The position numbers and the translations under genes were made by a program. Shown here one piece after another: positions 35,263 to 44,159 of a stretch of 64,000 bases of DNA (positions are counted from its first letter, which is position 1; each line of letters begins with the position of its first letter). Source of the DNA: Burkholderiales bacterium (GTDB lineage Bacteria; Pseudomonadota; Gammaproteobacteria; Burkholderiales; Burkholderiaceae_C); contig JACRPO010000007.1 of assembly GCA_016223165.1 (NCBI GenBank), positions 558,001-622,000 of the forward strand. The letters run 5' to 3'. The notes beneath the pieces are model-generated. The model had not been told where the DNA came from, ran no database searches, and worked only from the letters and a program-made list of their open reading frames with translations.

Positions 35263-35958
35263 TCAGCTGCGCGTGCCGAAGATCGCGCTGCCCACGCGCA
35301 CCAGCGTCGAGCCTTCGGCGATGGCGGCCTCCAGGTCGGCGCTCATGCCCATCGACAAGGTGTCCAGCGCCAGCCCGCCGGCCCGCAGCGCCTCGAACAG
35401 CTCGCGCAGGCGGCGGTGCTGGCGGCGCTGCGCCTGCGCGTCGCTCGTGGGCTCGGGGATCGACATCAGCCCGCGCAGGCGCAGACGATGGCGCGGCAAG
35501 GCGGCCACCGCTTCGGCCAGCGCCGGCAGCTCGGCCGGCGCGACGCCGCTCTTGCTGGCCTCGCCGTCGACGTTGACCTGCAGGCAGATGTCCAGCGGCG
35601 GCAGGCCCGCCGGGCGCTGCGCGGCCAGGCGCTCGGCGATCTTCAGTCGATCCACCGTGTGCACCCAATCGAAAGCCTCGGCCACCGGGCGCGTCTTGTT
35701 GCTCTGCAGCGGGCCGATGAGGTGCCAGCGAAGATGCGCGCGCAGGTCGGCCAGCGCCTCGACCTTGGCCAGCGCCTCCTGCACGTAGTTCTCGCCGAAC
35801 GCGCGCGCGCCCGCGGCGAAGGCCTCGCGCACGGCCGCGGCCTCGAAGGTCTTGCTCACGGCCAGCAACGTGACGCTGTTGGCATCGCGGCCGCTGGCGG
35901 CGCACGTGCTCTCGATGCGCCGCCGCACTTCTTGCAGGTTGCTTCCGATGCTGCCCAT
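35263..35958 (-). CDS. yggS: YggS family PLP-binding protein (PLP homeostasis)
   Basis: Cytoplasmic pyridoxal phosphate-binding protein (231 aa) of the YggS/PROSC family that buffers PLP and affects amino acid metabolism. The PLP lysine is K36 in LLAVSKTF; the FGENYVQEA, HLIGPLQSNK and CLQVNVDGE(A)SKSG motifs are all present, with the SMGMSADLEAAI phosphate-binding segment near the end. ATG 35958 has a GGGGGA ribosome site. It is divergent from pilT, a common arrangement in proteobacteria. Confidence 0.95.
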   Translation of the reverse strand: MGSIGSNLQEVRRRIESTCAASGRDANSVTLLAVSKTFEAAAVREAFAAGARAFGENYVQEALAKVEALADLRAHLRWHLIGPLQSNKTRPVAEAFDWVHTVDRLKIAERLAAQRPAGLPPLDICLQVNVDGEASKSGVAPAELPALAEAVAALPRHRLRLRGLMSIPEPTSDAQAQRRQHRRLRELFEALRAGGLALDTLSMGMSADLEAAIAEGSTLVRVGSAIFGTRS

Positions 35959-36084
35959 AATCCCCCGAAGAAGACATTGTCTGCCCCCTGGCGTCGGCAA
36001 GACCGGCGCCGCCCTGATGGGGTGAATCGGGGGTGAATCGACCAGCGTTGCCGGTCGGCTCGTCGTCCCCCTACCCGAGAGCGC

Positions 36085-37128
36085 ATGGACATCACTCAAC
36101 TGCTGGCCTTTTCGGTCAAGAACAAGGCCTCGGACCTGCACTTGTCGGCGGGGTTGCCACCGATGATCCGCGTGCACGGCGACGTGCGCCGCATCAACGT
36201 CGAAGCGCTGGACCACAAGGCGGTGCACGCCATGGTCTACGACATCATGAACGATGCGCAGCGCAAGCACTACGAAGACACGCTCGAGTGCGACTTCAGC
36301 TTCGAGATCCAGGGCCTCGCGCGCTTCCGCGTCAACGCCTTCAACCAGAACCGCGGCGCGGGCGCGGTGTTCCGCACCATCCCGAGCAAGATCCTCACGC
36401 TCGAGCAGCTCGGTTGCCCCAAGGTCTTCACCGAGCTGTCGCTCAAGCCGCGCGGCCTCGTGCTCGTCACCGGCCCCACCGGCTCGGGCAAGAGCACCAC
36501 GCTCGCGGCGATGGTCAACCACATGAACGAGAACGAGTACGGCCACGTGCTCACGGTCGAAGACCCGATCGAGTTCGTGCACGAGAGCAAGAAGTGCCTC
36601 GTCAACCAGCGCGAGGTGGGGCCGCACACGCTGTCGTTCAGCAACGCGCTGCGCTCGGCGCTGCGCGAGGACCCCGACGCCATCCTGGTGGGCGAGATGC
36701 GCGACCTGGAGACCATTCGCCTCGCGCTCACCGCCGCGGAGACCGGGCACCTGGTGTTCGGCACGCTGCACACCTCGAGCGCCGCCAAGACCATCGACCG
36801 TGTCGTCGATGTCTTCCCCGCGGCCGAGAAGGAGATGGTGCGTGCGATGCTGTCGGAGTCGCTCGTCGCGGTGATCTCGCAGACGCTGTGCAAGCTCAAG
36901 GACGGCACGGGCCGCGTCGCGGCGCACGAGATCATGCTCGGCACCAGCGCCATCCGCAACCTCATCCGCGAGAACAAGATCGCGCAGATGTACAGCTCGA
37001 TCCAGACCGGCCAGAGCATGGGCATGCAGACGCTGGACCAGAACCTCGCCGACCTCGTGCGCCGCAACCTCGTCTCGCCGGCCGAGGCGCGCGCCAAGGC
37101 CAAGATCCCCGAGAATTTCCCCGGCTAG
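36085..37128 (+). CDS. pilT: Type IV pilus retraction ATPase PilT
   Basis: Hexameric cytoplasmic ATPase (347 aa) that drives retraction of type IV pili, powering twitching and DNA uptake. Visible: N-terminal PAS-like domain (ASDLHLSAGLPP), Walker A GPTGSGKST (130-138), Asp box, Walker B region (ILVGEMRD), His box (GTLHTSSAAKTIDR) and the PilT-specific AIRNLIRE helix near the C-terminus. Length is standard. It is followed 18 bp later by pilU. Confidence 0.97.
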   Translation: MDITQLLAFSVKNKASDLHLSAGLPPMIRVHGDVRRINVEALDHKAVHAMVYDIMNDAQRKHYEDTLECDFSFEIQGLARFRVNAFNQNRGAGAVFRTIPSKILTLEQLGCPKVFTELSLKPRGLVLVTGPTGSGKSTTLAAMVNHMNENEYGHVLTVEDPIEFVHESKKCLVNQREVGPHTLSFSNALRSALREDPDAILVGEMRDLETIRLALTAAETGHLVFGTLHTSSAAKTIDRVVDVFPAAEKEMVRAMLSESLVAVISQTLCKLKDGTGRVAAHEIMLGTSAIRNLIRENKIAQMYSSIQTGQSMGMQTLDQNLADLVRRNLVSPAEARAKAKIPENFPG

Positions 37129-37146
37129 CCGCCCGCAGGAGAGCGC

Positions 37147-38283
37147 ATGGAACGCGACCAGGCATCGAAATTCGTCAACGACCTGCTGCGGCTGATGGTC
37201 GGCCGCAACGGCTCGGACCTCTTCCTCACCGCCGACTTCCCGCCCGCCGTCAAGGTCGACGGCAAGATCACCAAGGTGAGCCCGCAGCCGCTCACCGGCC
37301 AGCACACGGTGGCGCTGGCGCGCGCCGTGATGAACGACAAGCAGGCCGCCGAGTTCGAGAAGACCAAGGAGTGCAACTTCGCGATCTCGCCACAGGGGGT
37401 CGGGCGCTTCCGCGTAAACGCCTTCCTGCAGCAGGGGCAGATCGGCCTCGTCTTCCGCACCATTCCGCGCGAGCTGCCCACCATCGACGGCCTCGGCCTG
37501 CCGCAGGTGCTCAAGGACGTCGCCATGACCAAGCGCGGCCTGTGCATCTTCGTCGGCGCCACCGGCTCGGGCAAGAGCACGTCGCTGGCGGCGATGGTCG
37601 ACTGGCGCAACGAGAACAGCTACGGGCACATCATCACCGTCGAGGACCCGGTCGAGTTCGTGCACGCGCACAAGAACTGCATCATCACGCAGCGCGAGCT
37701 CGGCATCGACACCGACAGCTGGGAGATGGCGCTGAAGAACACGCTGCGCCAGGCGCCCGACGTCATCCTCATGGGCGAGATCCGCGACCGCGAGACCATG
37801 GAGCACGCGGTGGCGTTCGCCGAGACCGGCCACCTCTGCCTGGCGACGCTGCACGCCAACAGCGCCAACCAGGCACTCGACCGCATCATCAACTTCTTCC
37901 CCGAAGAGCGGCGCCAGCAGCTGCTGATGGACCTCTCGCTCAACCTGAAGGGTCTCGTCAGCCAGCGCCTGCTGCCGCGCGAGAGCGGGCGCGGCCGCAT
38001 CGCCGCGGTGGAGATCCTGCTCAACACGCCGCTCGTCAGCGACCTCATCTTCAAGGGCGAGATCGCCGAGATCAAGGAGCTGATGAAGCGCTCGCGCGAG
38101 CACGGCATGCAGACCTTCGACCAGAGCCTGTTCCAGCTCTACGAAGACCATCACGTCACCTACGAAGACGCGCTGCGCAACGCCGACAGCGTGAACGACC
38201 TGCGCCTGCAGATCAAGCTGCAGAGCCAGCGCGCGCGCAAGCTCGACCTCTCCGAGGGCACCGAGCACATGCGCGTCGTCTAG
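37147..38283 (+). CDS. pilU: PilT paralogue PilU, type IV pilus retraction ATPase
   Basis: Accessory retraction ATPase (378 aa) that acts with PilT when pilus load is high. It has the same fold: N-terminal domain with GSDLFLTADFPP, Walker A GATGSGKST, VEDPVEFVHAHK, Walker B LMGEIRD and the ATLHANSANQALDRI segment. Its C-terminal helical tail is longer than that of PilT. AGGAGAG precedes ATG 37147. The gene pair is the common pilT-pilU arrangement. Confidence 0.96.
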   Translation: MERDQASKFVNDLLRLMVGRNGSDLFLTADFPPAVKVDGKITKVSPQPLTGQHTVALARAVMNDKQAAEFEKTKECNFAISPQGVGRFRVNAFLQQGQIGLVFRTIPRELPTIDGLGLPQVLKDVAMTKRGLCIFVGATGSGKSTSLAAMVDWRNENSYGHIITVEDPVEFVHAHKNCIITQRELGIDTDSWEMALKNTLRQAPDVILMGEIRDRETMEHAVAFAETGHLCLATLHANSANQALDRIINFFPEERRQQLLMDLSLNLKGLVSQRLLPRESGRGRIAAVEILLNTPLVSDLIFKGEIAEIKELMKRSREHGMQTFDQSLFQLYEDHHVTYEDALRNADSVNDLRLQIKLQSQRARKLDLSEGTEHMRVV

Positions 38284-38319
38284 CGCGTGATGCAGCACCG
38301 GTCCGAGGGCGAAGGCACG

Positions 38320-39228
38320 ATGGCAACGACCCGCGACTACGGCACGGTGCTGCCGCGCCGGCTGGCCTTCGTCGGCCTCGGCGTCATGGGCTATCCGATG
38401 GCCGGGCACCTGGCGCGCGCCGGCCACCGCGTCACCGTCTACAACCGCACCGCCGCCAAGGCCGAGGCGTGGGCACGCGAGTACGGCGGCCGCAGCGCGC
38501 CGACGCCGCGCGAAGCGGCCAGCGGCGCCGACGTGGTCTTCGCCTGCGTCGGCAACGACGACGACCTGCGCAGTGTGGTGCTCGGCGGCTCCGGAACCGA
38601 CACGGGCGCGCTCGCGGGCATGGCGCCCGGCGCGGTCTTCGTCGATCACACGACGGCGTCGGCGGCGGTGGCGCGCGAGCTGTACGCCGCGGCCGCGGCG
38701 CGCGGCCTGCACTTCGTCGACGCGCCGGTTTCAGGCGGCCAGGCCGGTGCCGTGAACGGCACGCTCACGGTGATGTGCGGCGGCGATGCCGAGCCCTTCG
38801 AGGCGATGAAGCCGCTGGCCCTGAACTTCGCGCGCGCCGTCACGCGGGTCGGCGAAAGCGGCGCCGGGCAGCTGGCCAAGATGGTCAACCAGGTCTGCAT
38901 CGCCGGCCTCGTGCAGGGCCTCGCCGAAGCGCTCGCCTTCGGCCGGCGCGCGGGCCTGGACATGCCGCTCGTGCTCGACGTCATCGGCAAGGGTGCGGCG
39001 CAGAGCTGGCAGATGGACAACCGCGGCAAGACGATGCTCGAAGGCCAGTTCGACTTCGGCTTCGCCGTCGACTGGATGCGCAAGGACCTCGGCCTCGTCC
39101 TCGACGAGGCGCGCCGCAACGGCGCCCAGTTGCCGGTGACGGCGCTGGTGGACCAGTTCTATGCGGAGCTGCAGCAGACCGGCGGCAGCCGGCACGACAC
39201 CTCGAGCCTGATCCGCCGCCTGAAGTAG
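38320..39228 (+). CDS. NAD(P)-dependent beta-hydroxyacid dehydrogenase (3-hydroxyisobutyrate type)
   Basis: Oxidoreductase of about 302 aa in the 3-hydroxyisobutyrate/tartronate semialdehyde dehydrogenase family. It has the cofactor motif FVGLGVMGYPMAGHL (about 17-31), the substrate-binding FVDAPVSGGQAGA segment and the catalytic Lys in GAGQLAKMVNQ. Start is ambiguous: ATG 38320 with GAAGG four bases upstream is used; GTG 38287 or ATG 38290 would add about ten residues and nearly abut pilU. Substrate cannot be assigned. Confidence 0.9.
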   Translation: MATTRDYGTVLPRRLAFVGLGVMGYPMAGHLARAGHRVTVYNRTAAKAEAWAREYGGRSAPTPREAASGADVVFACVGNDDDLRSVVLGGSGTDTGALAGMAPGAVFVDHTTASAAVARELYAAAAARGLHFVDAPVSGGQAGAVNGTLTVMCGGDAEPFEAMKPLALNFARAVTRVGESGAGQLAKMVNQVCIAGLVQGLAEALAFGRRAGLDMPLVLDVIGKGAAQSWQMDNRGKTMLEGQFDFGFAVDWMRKDLGLVLDEARRNGAQLPVTALVDQFYAELQQTGGSRHDTSSLIRRLK

Positions 39229-39242
39229 CCGCAGCTGCTCGG

Positions 39243-39911
39243 CTACTTCTTCCCGCCGGACATCGCCGCCAGTTCTTCCTCGGTGATGATGTCCAGCACG
39301 CGCACCACCTTCACGACACCCGGCACGCTGCGCGCCAGCTCGACGGCGCGCGTCGCCTCGCGCTCGGTGACGCGGCCCATCAGGTAGACGACGCCGCGCT
39401 CGGCGATGACGCGGTAGGCGTTGGCCGCCACGTCCTTGGCGTCCACCAGCGAGGCCTTGACCTTGGCGCCGAGCAGCGAATCGCTGGACCGCTGCGCGAC
39501 GCTGAGGTTCGGCGCGACGGCGAGCTCGTTGATCACGGTGCGCACGTTCTCGACGCCGGCGACGGCGCGCTCGACGGTGGCACGCTCGGTCTCGCCCGGC
39601 ACCTCGCCGGTGATGAGCACGGTGCGGTTGTAGCTGCTGACGTTGATGCGACCGAGCGTGGCCAGCCCCCTGGCGCGCGACTCGCCCTTGGTCTCGATGG
39701 TCTTGTCCTCGAGCTGCATGCCCGTCGTGCGCCGGTCGGTGACGACGATGCCGGTGCCGATGACGGCGCCGCCGAGGAGGAGCGGCGCGCAGCCGCCGAG
39801 CAGCCCGAGCAGCGAAGAGGCCAGCGTGCCGGCCAGCACCCAGCCGCGCAGCCGGGGGGGAGCGGGCCTCTTCGATCGGGTCAGGGCGCTCACGTTCACG
39901 TTCAAGTTCAC
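39243..39911 (-). CDS. dolP: BON-domain outer-membrane lipoprotein DolP (YraP)
   Basis: Lipoprotein of 222 aa with two BON domains, the architecture of DolP (YraP), which binds anionic phospholipid at the outer membrane and supports division-site envelope integrity and BAM activity. The signal sequence ends in the lipobox LGGC (Cys41). BON1 spans about 75-145 and BON2 about 150-215. The start is GTG 39911, overlapping the diaA stop as GTGA, with GGGAGA nine bases upstream, so translation is coupled. Gene order diaA-dolP is as in E. coli. Confidence 0.9.
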   Translation of the reverse strand: MNLNVNVSALTRSKRPAPPRLRGWVLAGTLASSLLGLLGGCAPLLLGGAVIGTGIVVTDRRTTGMQLEDKTIETKGESRARGLATLGRINVSSYNRTVLITGEVPGETERATVERAVAGVENVRTVINELAVAPNLSVAQRSSDSLLGAKVKASLVDAKDVAANAYRVIAERGVVYLMGRVTEREATRAVELARSVPGVVKVVRVLDIITEEELAAMSGGKK

Positions 39912-40447
39912 GGTTCGAGGTCTCCCATCAACTGGAAATCGATCGCGTCGCACAGGCAGTGCAACACCAGCATGTGCACCTCGGCGACGCGGGCGCCGCG
40001 CTCGTGCGGCACGGCCACCAGCACGTCGCTCTCGGCGAGCAGCTCGCGCAGCTCGGGCGCGCCGCGGCCGGCGAGCAGCACGAGCGTCATGTCCTTGCCG
40101 CGCGCCGCGGCGATGACGGGGGCGCTCTCGCCCTCGCCGTTGTCCACGAGCAGCAGCACATCGCCGGGCAGGCCCAGTGCGCGCACCTGCTCGACCGCCT
40201 GCGTGCCGAGGGCGACGGCGGCCAGCGGCAGGCGCTCGCGCTCGAAGCGGCCGAGCAGCAGGCGCTGGAAGTGCAACGCCAGCGCCGAGCCCATGCCGGC
40301 GGCATACACCAGCACCTTGCCGCCACCGGTGATGGCGCCGAGCAGCGCCTGTGCGGCTTCGGCCACGGGGCGCGCCAGCGTTTCTGCCGACTGGTACTTC
40401 AGGTCGGCGCTCTCGAAGAACTGCTGCTGGATGCGCTGTTCGAGCAT
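39908..40447 (-). CDS. diaA: SIS domain protein DiaA (phosphoheptose isomerase-like)
   Basis: Sugar isomerase-fold protein of 179 aa matching DiaA, the DnaA-binding replication initiation factor related to GmhA. The opening RIQQQFFESADLKYQSAETL fits the DiaA start. The phosphosugar loop reads AGMGSALA instead of GNGGSAA as in GmhA, arguing against isomerase activity. The gene overlaps dolP by 4 bp and lies within a conserved yraN-diaA-dolP block. ATG 40447 is the obvious start. Confidence 0.88.
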   Translation of the reverse strand: MLEQRIQQQFFESADLKYQSAETLARPVAEAAQALLGAITGGGKVLVYAAGMGSALALHFQRLLLGRFERERLPLAAVALGTQAVEQVRALGLPGDVLLLVDNGEGESAPVIAAARGKDMTLVLLAGRGAPELRELLAESDVLVAVPHERGARVAEVHMLVLHCLCDAIDFQLMGDLEP

Positions 40448-40622
40448 GGGGCACGGATCATATGACAGGGGTCGTGGCGGCCGGCTTCTCCGAGGTAACA
40501 CGGGGTGCGACAGGAGCCGCCGAGAAGCCGCCGAAGAGCCGCTGCACGGCTCGCTGCACAACGCCGTGGCAGGAGCGCTGCACGAGCGCTGCACAAGCCC
40601 CGCACAGCCGCAGCGGCCAAGC

Positions 40623-41078
40623 TCACGCCGCGTCGAACGCGGCCTGGATCCACTGCACGTCCTCGCCGTCGAGCGCGAGCACGTCGAAGCGGCAAGGCGG
40701 CGGCGTCGCGAGCCGCATCAGGTAGTGCTGCGCCGCGAAGACGATGCGCCGCCGCTTGGCCGCGCCCACGCTCGCGGCCGCGCCGCCGTGCCGCGCGTCG
40801 GCCCGGGCGCGCACCTCGACGAAGACGAGCGTGCCGTCGCTGTCGCGCAGGATCAGGTCGACCTCGCCGCCGCGTGCCGAGGGCCCGCGCGCCACCCGAT
40901 AATTGCGCGCCACCGGTGTCAGGCCGCGCGCCTGCAACCAGCGCAACGCACGGGCCTCGGCGGCGTCGCCGGCCGTCTTGCGTGAGGCCGAAGAGGCCGG
41001 CGATGCCGCCGATGCCCGTGGAGCCGGCGCGGCAGGCGTGCCGTCCTGCGGCAACGAAGGGTCATCGCGCTTGAACAC
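40623..41078 (-). CDS. yraN: YraN family (UPF0102) nuclease-fold protein
   Basis: Small protein (151 aa) of the UPF0102 family, which has a Holliday-junction-resolvase-like nuclease fold of unclear function. Core motifs are present: GDAAEARALRWLQARG, NYR, GEVDLILRD and VFVEVRAR. An Ala/Pro/Ser-rich stretch of about 35 residues precedes the core. The start is GTG (41078, or the adjacent GTG 41081), overlapping the TTG start of rsmI on the opposite strand. About 175 bp separate it from diaA downstream; that gap holds only imperfect GCGCTGCAC repeats. Confidence 0.9.
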   Translation of the reverse strand: MFKRDDPSLPQDGTPAAPAPRASAASPASSASRKTAGDAAEARALRWLQARGLTPVARNYRVARGPSARGGEVDLILRDSDGTLVFVEVRARADARHGGAAASVGAAKRRRIVFAAQHYLMRLATPPPCRFDVLALDGEDVQWIQAAFDAA

Positions 41079-42012
41079 CACCGTCGACTCCTCCTTGCTG
41101 CTGCGCGCCGCGGCGGCGGCGGCGGGGCACCAGCGCTTCGAGACCGGTGCACTCTACGTCGTCGCGACGCCGATCGGCAATCTCGCCGACATCACGCTGC
41201 GTGCGCTGCATGTGCTGGCGCGCGTCGACGCCGTGGCCTGCGAGGACACGCGCGTCGGGGCGGCCCTGCTGGCTCACTTCGGCCTCGCCAAGCCACTCGT
41301 CGCGCTGCACGCGCACAACGAACAGGCCGCGAGTGCGGCGGTGCTCGAGCGCCTGGCGCGCGGCGAGTCGGTCGCCTTCATCAGCGATGCGGGCACGCCG
41401 GCCGTCTCCGACCCGGGCGCGCTGCTGGTGGCCGCCGCCACGGCGGCCGGCAAGCGCGTCGTGCCCGTGCCGGGCCCGAGCAGCGTGCTCGCGGCCCTCA
41501 GCGTCGCCGGCGAGACGCGCGGCGACGGGTTTCGCATGGCCGGCTTCCTGCCCAGCAAGGGCGCCGAACGGGTCGCCAGGCTGCTGTCGTTGCTCGCCGA
41601 CGAGATGGCGGTCGTGCTGCTGGAAGCGCCGCACCGCATCGAGTCGCTCGCCGCCGAACTCGCTGCGCATGCGGCAGGCCGCCGCGTGACGCTGGCGCGC
41701 GAGTTGACGAAGCAGTTCGAGTCGATCGTCACCCTGCCCGCGAGCGAGCTGCCGGCCTGGCTGGCCGCCGATGCCAACCGCCGCCGCGGCGAGTTCACGC
41801 TCGTCGTGCACGCGCCCATGCCGCGCGCCGCGGCGGCCGCCGACGAACTGCCCGCGGCGGCGCGCCATGCGCTCGCCGTGCTGCAGCGCGAGCTGCCGCT
41901 CAAGCAGGCCGTGGCACTGGCCGCGCAAGTGTCGGGCGCGCCGCGCAATGCGCTCTATGCCTGGGCGCTTGCGCAGCGCGACGGCGGCGACGAAGCCGCG
42001 GAAGGCGGGTAG
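41071..42012 (+). CDS. rsmI: 16S rRNA (cytidine1402-2'-O)-methyltransferase RsmI
   Basis: SAM-dependent methyltransferase (313 aa) that modifies C1402 of 16S rRNA. Landmarks: LYVVATPIGNLADIT (28-42), CEDTR, ISDAGTPAVSDPG and PVPGPSSVLAALSVAG, then the GFLPSK motif. No ATG precedes the core; TTG 41071 has GAAGGG ten bases upstream and is the best start. It is divergent from yraN with the two start regions overlapping by 8-11 bp. The rsmI-yraN-diaA-dolP neighbourhood matches enterobacterial yraL-yraN-diaA-yraP, without the lpoA gene. Confidence 0.93.
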   Translation: MNTTVDSSLLLRAAAAAAGHQRFETGALYVVATPIGNLADITLRALHVLARVDAVACEDTRVGAALLAHFGLAKPLVALHAHNEQAASAAVLERLARGESVAFISDAGTPAVSDPGALLVAAATAAGKRVVPVPGPSSVLAALSVAGETRGDGFRMAGFLPSKGAERVARLLSLLADEMAVVLLEAPHRIESLAAELAAHAAGRRVTLARELTKQFESIVTLPASELPAWLAADANRRRGEFTLVVHAPMPRAAAAADELPAAARHALAVLQRELPLKQAVALAAQVSGAPRNALYAWALAQRDGGDEAAEGG

Positions 42013-42087
42013 GCAGGCCACCGCAGCCGGTGAGTCTTCCGTCGACACCCGTGAGCCGTGCCGCCCTGCAGCGGCTTGGCCGCGTGC

Positions 42088-42456
42088 CTACTTCGCCGGC
42101 GCGCTCGCCGCCGGCCGGCGCTGGGCGTCGTGGCGCTGGCGTGCGATGTTGGCGCTCGTGTGGTCCTGCATGTGCTCCAGGCGGGCACGTTCCTGTGCCG
42201 TCACCGTGCCGTCGGCGCGGGCGCGGTTCTCGGCGCGGTTCACCGCGCCCTGCTGCCGCTCGAGGCGCCGCGTCTCGCGCCGGGTCAGCTGCCCGGAAGC
42301 CACCCCCTGGTCGATGCGGCGCTCCTGATTGGCCTGGCGCTGGTCGATGCGCGGCGTGGAGGCGGCGGCGGCCGGCGCGGGCGTCTGTGCCAGGGTGCCG
42401 AACGAGGCGGCCGCGAGCGCGGCGCAGGTGACGACGGCGAAGAGGCGTTTGGACAT
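42088..42456 (-). CDS. Small secreted hypothetical protein, Arg/Gln-rich
   Basis: Periplasmic protein of 122 aa of unknown function. ATG 42456 has AGGAGA upstream and gives a signal peptide ending near TLAQ (residue 24). The mature protein is a charged Arg/Gln/Glu-rich helix with a half EF-hand-like loop (ADGTVTAQERARLE), and an Ala/Pro-rich end. Similar small proteins with RIDQRQANQERRIDQG segments are frequent in Burkholderiales, without known role; I cannot say more. Confidence 0.75.
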   Translation of the reverse strand: MSKRLFAVVTCAALAAASFGTLAQTPAPAAAASTPRIDQRQANQERRIDQGVASGQLTRRETRRLERQQGAVNRAENRARADGTVTAQERARLEHMQDHTSANIARQRHDAQRRPAASAPAK

Positions 42457-42616
42457 GCAGTTCTCCTGTGGGGTTGATGAACAGCGCAAAATGTGCGCGC
42501 TGCACATATTCAACGCCTCGGCCGACCCGGCCGACCACGGCCGACGGTCAACGCGCGGTAAAGAACTGCGAAGCGCGTGGGCCGCGTCTCCCCTGCCCGG
42601 AGGATGGCGAGCAGAA

Positions 42617-42646
42617 GCCGGCCTGAACGGCCGGCCTCCCTAGAAT
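42617..42646 (+). promoter_or_regulatory. Possible tldD promoter with overlapping inverted repeat
   Basis: GCCGGCC (42617-42623) and GGCCGGC (42629-42635) form a perfect 7-bp inverted repeat with a 5-nt centre, followed by TAGAAT (42641-42646), which matches five of six -10 bases. The inverted repeat lies where a -35 element would be, so it could be an operator. Evidence is sequence similarity only. Confidence 0.3.
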
Positions 42647-42679
42647 GCCCCGCCACTGCCCGAGGCCACGCCCACACCC

Positions 42680-44146
42680 ATGATCAGCCGCGAACCCACC
42701 CTCGAACGCCTCGCCATCGCCGAGCAGCTGATGCTGGCGCCCTTCGGCCTCGACGAATCGGTGCTCGTGCGCGCGCTCGCCACCATCGGCGAACACCGCG
42801 TCGACGACGCCGACCTCTACTTCCAGACCACGCGCCACGAGGGCTGGAGTCTCGAGGAGGGCATCGTCAAGAGCGGCAGCTTCAGCATCGACCAGGGCGT
42901 GGGCGTGCGCGCCGTGGCCGGCGAGAAGACGGCATTCGCCTACAGCGACGACCTCGGCGTCGAGTCTTTGATGGACGCGGCGCGCACCGTGCGCACCATC
43001 GCGGCAGCCGGCCAGAGCCGGCGCGTCAAGGTTGGCGGCGCGGCGCGCAAGGTCGCCGCCAGCCGCGTGCTCTACGCCCCCACCGACCCCATCGCCACGC
43101 TCGACAGCGCGCAGAAGGTGGCCCTGCTCGAGAAGGTGGAGAAGCTCGCACGCGCCAAGGACCCGCGCGTCGCGCAGGTGATGGCCGGCGTCGCCGCCGA
43201 GTACGACGTGGTGCTCGTGGCGCGCGCCGACGGCACGCGCGCCGCCGACGTGCGCCCGCTCGTGCGCCTGTCGGTCACCGTGATCGCCGAGCAGGACGGC
43301 CGCCGCGAGGTGGGCACGAGCGGCGGCGGCGGCCGCTTCGGCCTCGGCTACTTCCAGGACGACATCGTGCAGCGCTATGTCGACGAGGCGGTCGGCGCCG
43401 CGCTCACCAACCTCGAGAGCCGGCCCGTGGCCGCCGGCGACATGACCGTCGTGCTCGGCCCCGGCTGGCCCGGCGTGCTGCTGCACGAGGCGATCGGCCA
43501 CGGCCTCGAAGGCGACTTCAATCGCAAGGGCAGCTCGGCCTTCAGCGGCCGCATCGGCCAGCGCGTGGCGGCCAAGGGCGTCACCGTGCTCGACGACGGC
43601 ACGCTCGCCGACCGCCGCGGCTCGCTCAATGTCGACGACGAGGGCCACGCCACCCAGCGCACCGTGCTCATCGAGGACGGCATCCTCAAGGGCTACATCC
43701 AGGACAGCCTCAACGCGCGCCTGATGGGCGCCAAGCCCACCGGCAACGGGCGCCGCGAGAGTTACGCCCACGTGCCGATGCCGCGCATGACCAACACCTA
43801 CATGCTCGGCGGTGACCGCGTGCCGGCGGAGATCGTCGCCAGCATCAAGCGCGGCCTCTACGCCACCAACTTCGGCGGTGGCCAGGTCGACATCACGAGC
43901 GGCAAGTTCGTGTTCAGCGCCAGCGAGGCCTACTGGGTCGAGAACGGCAAGGTCCAGTACCCGGTGAAGGGCGCCACGATCATCGGCAACGGCCCCGACG
44001 CCCTCACGCGCGTGAGCATGATCGGCAACGACATGAAGCTCGACTCGGGCGTCGGCGTGTGCGGCAAGGACGGCCAGAGCGTCCCCGTCGGCGTCGGCCA
44101 GCCGACGCTGCGCATCGACCGGCTGACCGTCGGCGGCACGGCCTGA
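42680..44146 (+). CDS. tldD: Metalloprotease TldD
   Basis: Catalytic subunit (488 aa) of the TldD/TldE zinc metalloprotease that degrades unfolded peptides and matures modified peptides such as microcin B17 or releases CcdA-type substrates. The zinc motif HEAIGH (HExxxH, 269-274) is intact, as is the downstream EGDFNRKGSSAFSGRIG segment and the Cys-containing C-terminus (GVGVCGKDGQS...VGQPTLRIDRLTVGG). Length is standard. No tldE (pmbA) is in this window; in many bacteria it lies elsewhere. Confidence 0.96.
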   Translation: MISREPTLERLAIAEQLMLAPFGLDESVLVRALATIGEHRVDDADLYFQTTRHEGWSLEEGIVKSGSFSIDQGVGVRAVAGEKTAFAYSDDLGVESLMDAARTVRTIAAAGQSRRVKVGGAARKVAASRVLYAPTDPIATLDSAQKVALLEKVEKLARAKDPRVAQVMAGVAAEYDVVLVARADGTRAADVRPLVRLSVTVIAEQDGRREVGTSGGGGRFGLGYFQDDIVQRYVDEAVGAALTNLESRPVAAGDMTVVLGPGWPGVLLHEAIGHGLEGDFNRKGSSAFSGRIGQRVAAKGVTVLDDGTLADRRGSLNVDDEGHATQRTVLIEDGILKGYIQDSLNARLMGAKPTGNGRRESYAHVPMPRMTNTYMLGGDRVPAEIVASIKRGLYATNFGGGQVDITSGKFVFSASEAYWVENGKVQYPVKGATIIGNGPDALTRVSMIGNDMKLDSGVGVCGKDGQSVPVGVGQPTLRIDRLTVGGTA

Positions 44147-44159
44147 ACCCCGCGCCCCG

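Noticed and set aside
35959..38712. N-terminal extension of the yggS frame antisense to pilT and pilU
   Set aside because: Only the last 231 residues from ATG 35958 match YggS; the upstream part is antisense to clear pilus ATPases.
36033..40985. A 1,650-codon plus-strand open frame across pilT, pilU and dolP
   Set aside because: It reads in the wrong frame over recognised genes on both strands; its product is Arg/Ala-rich with no motif.
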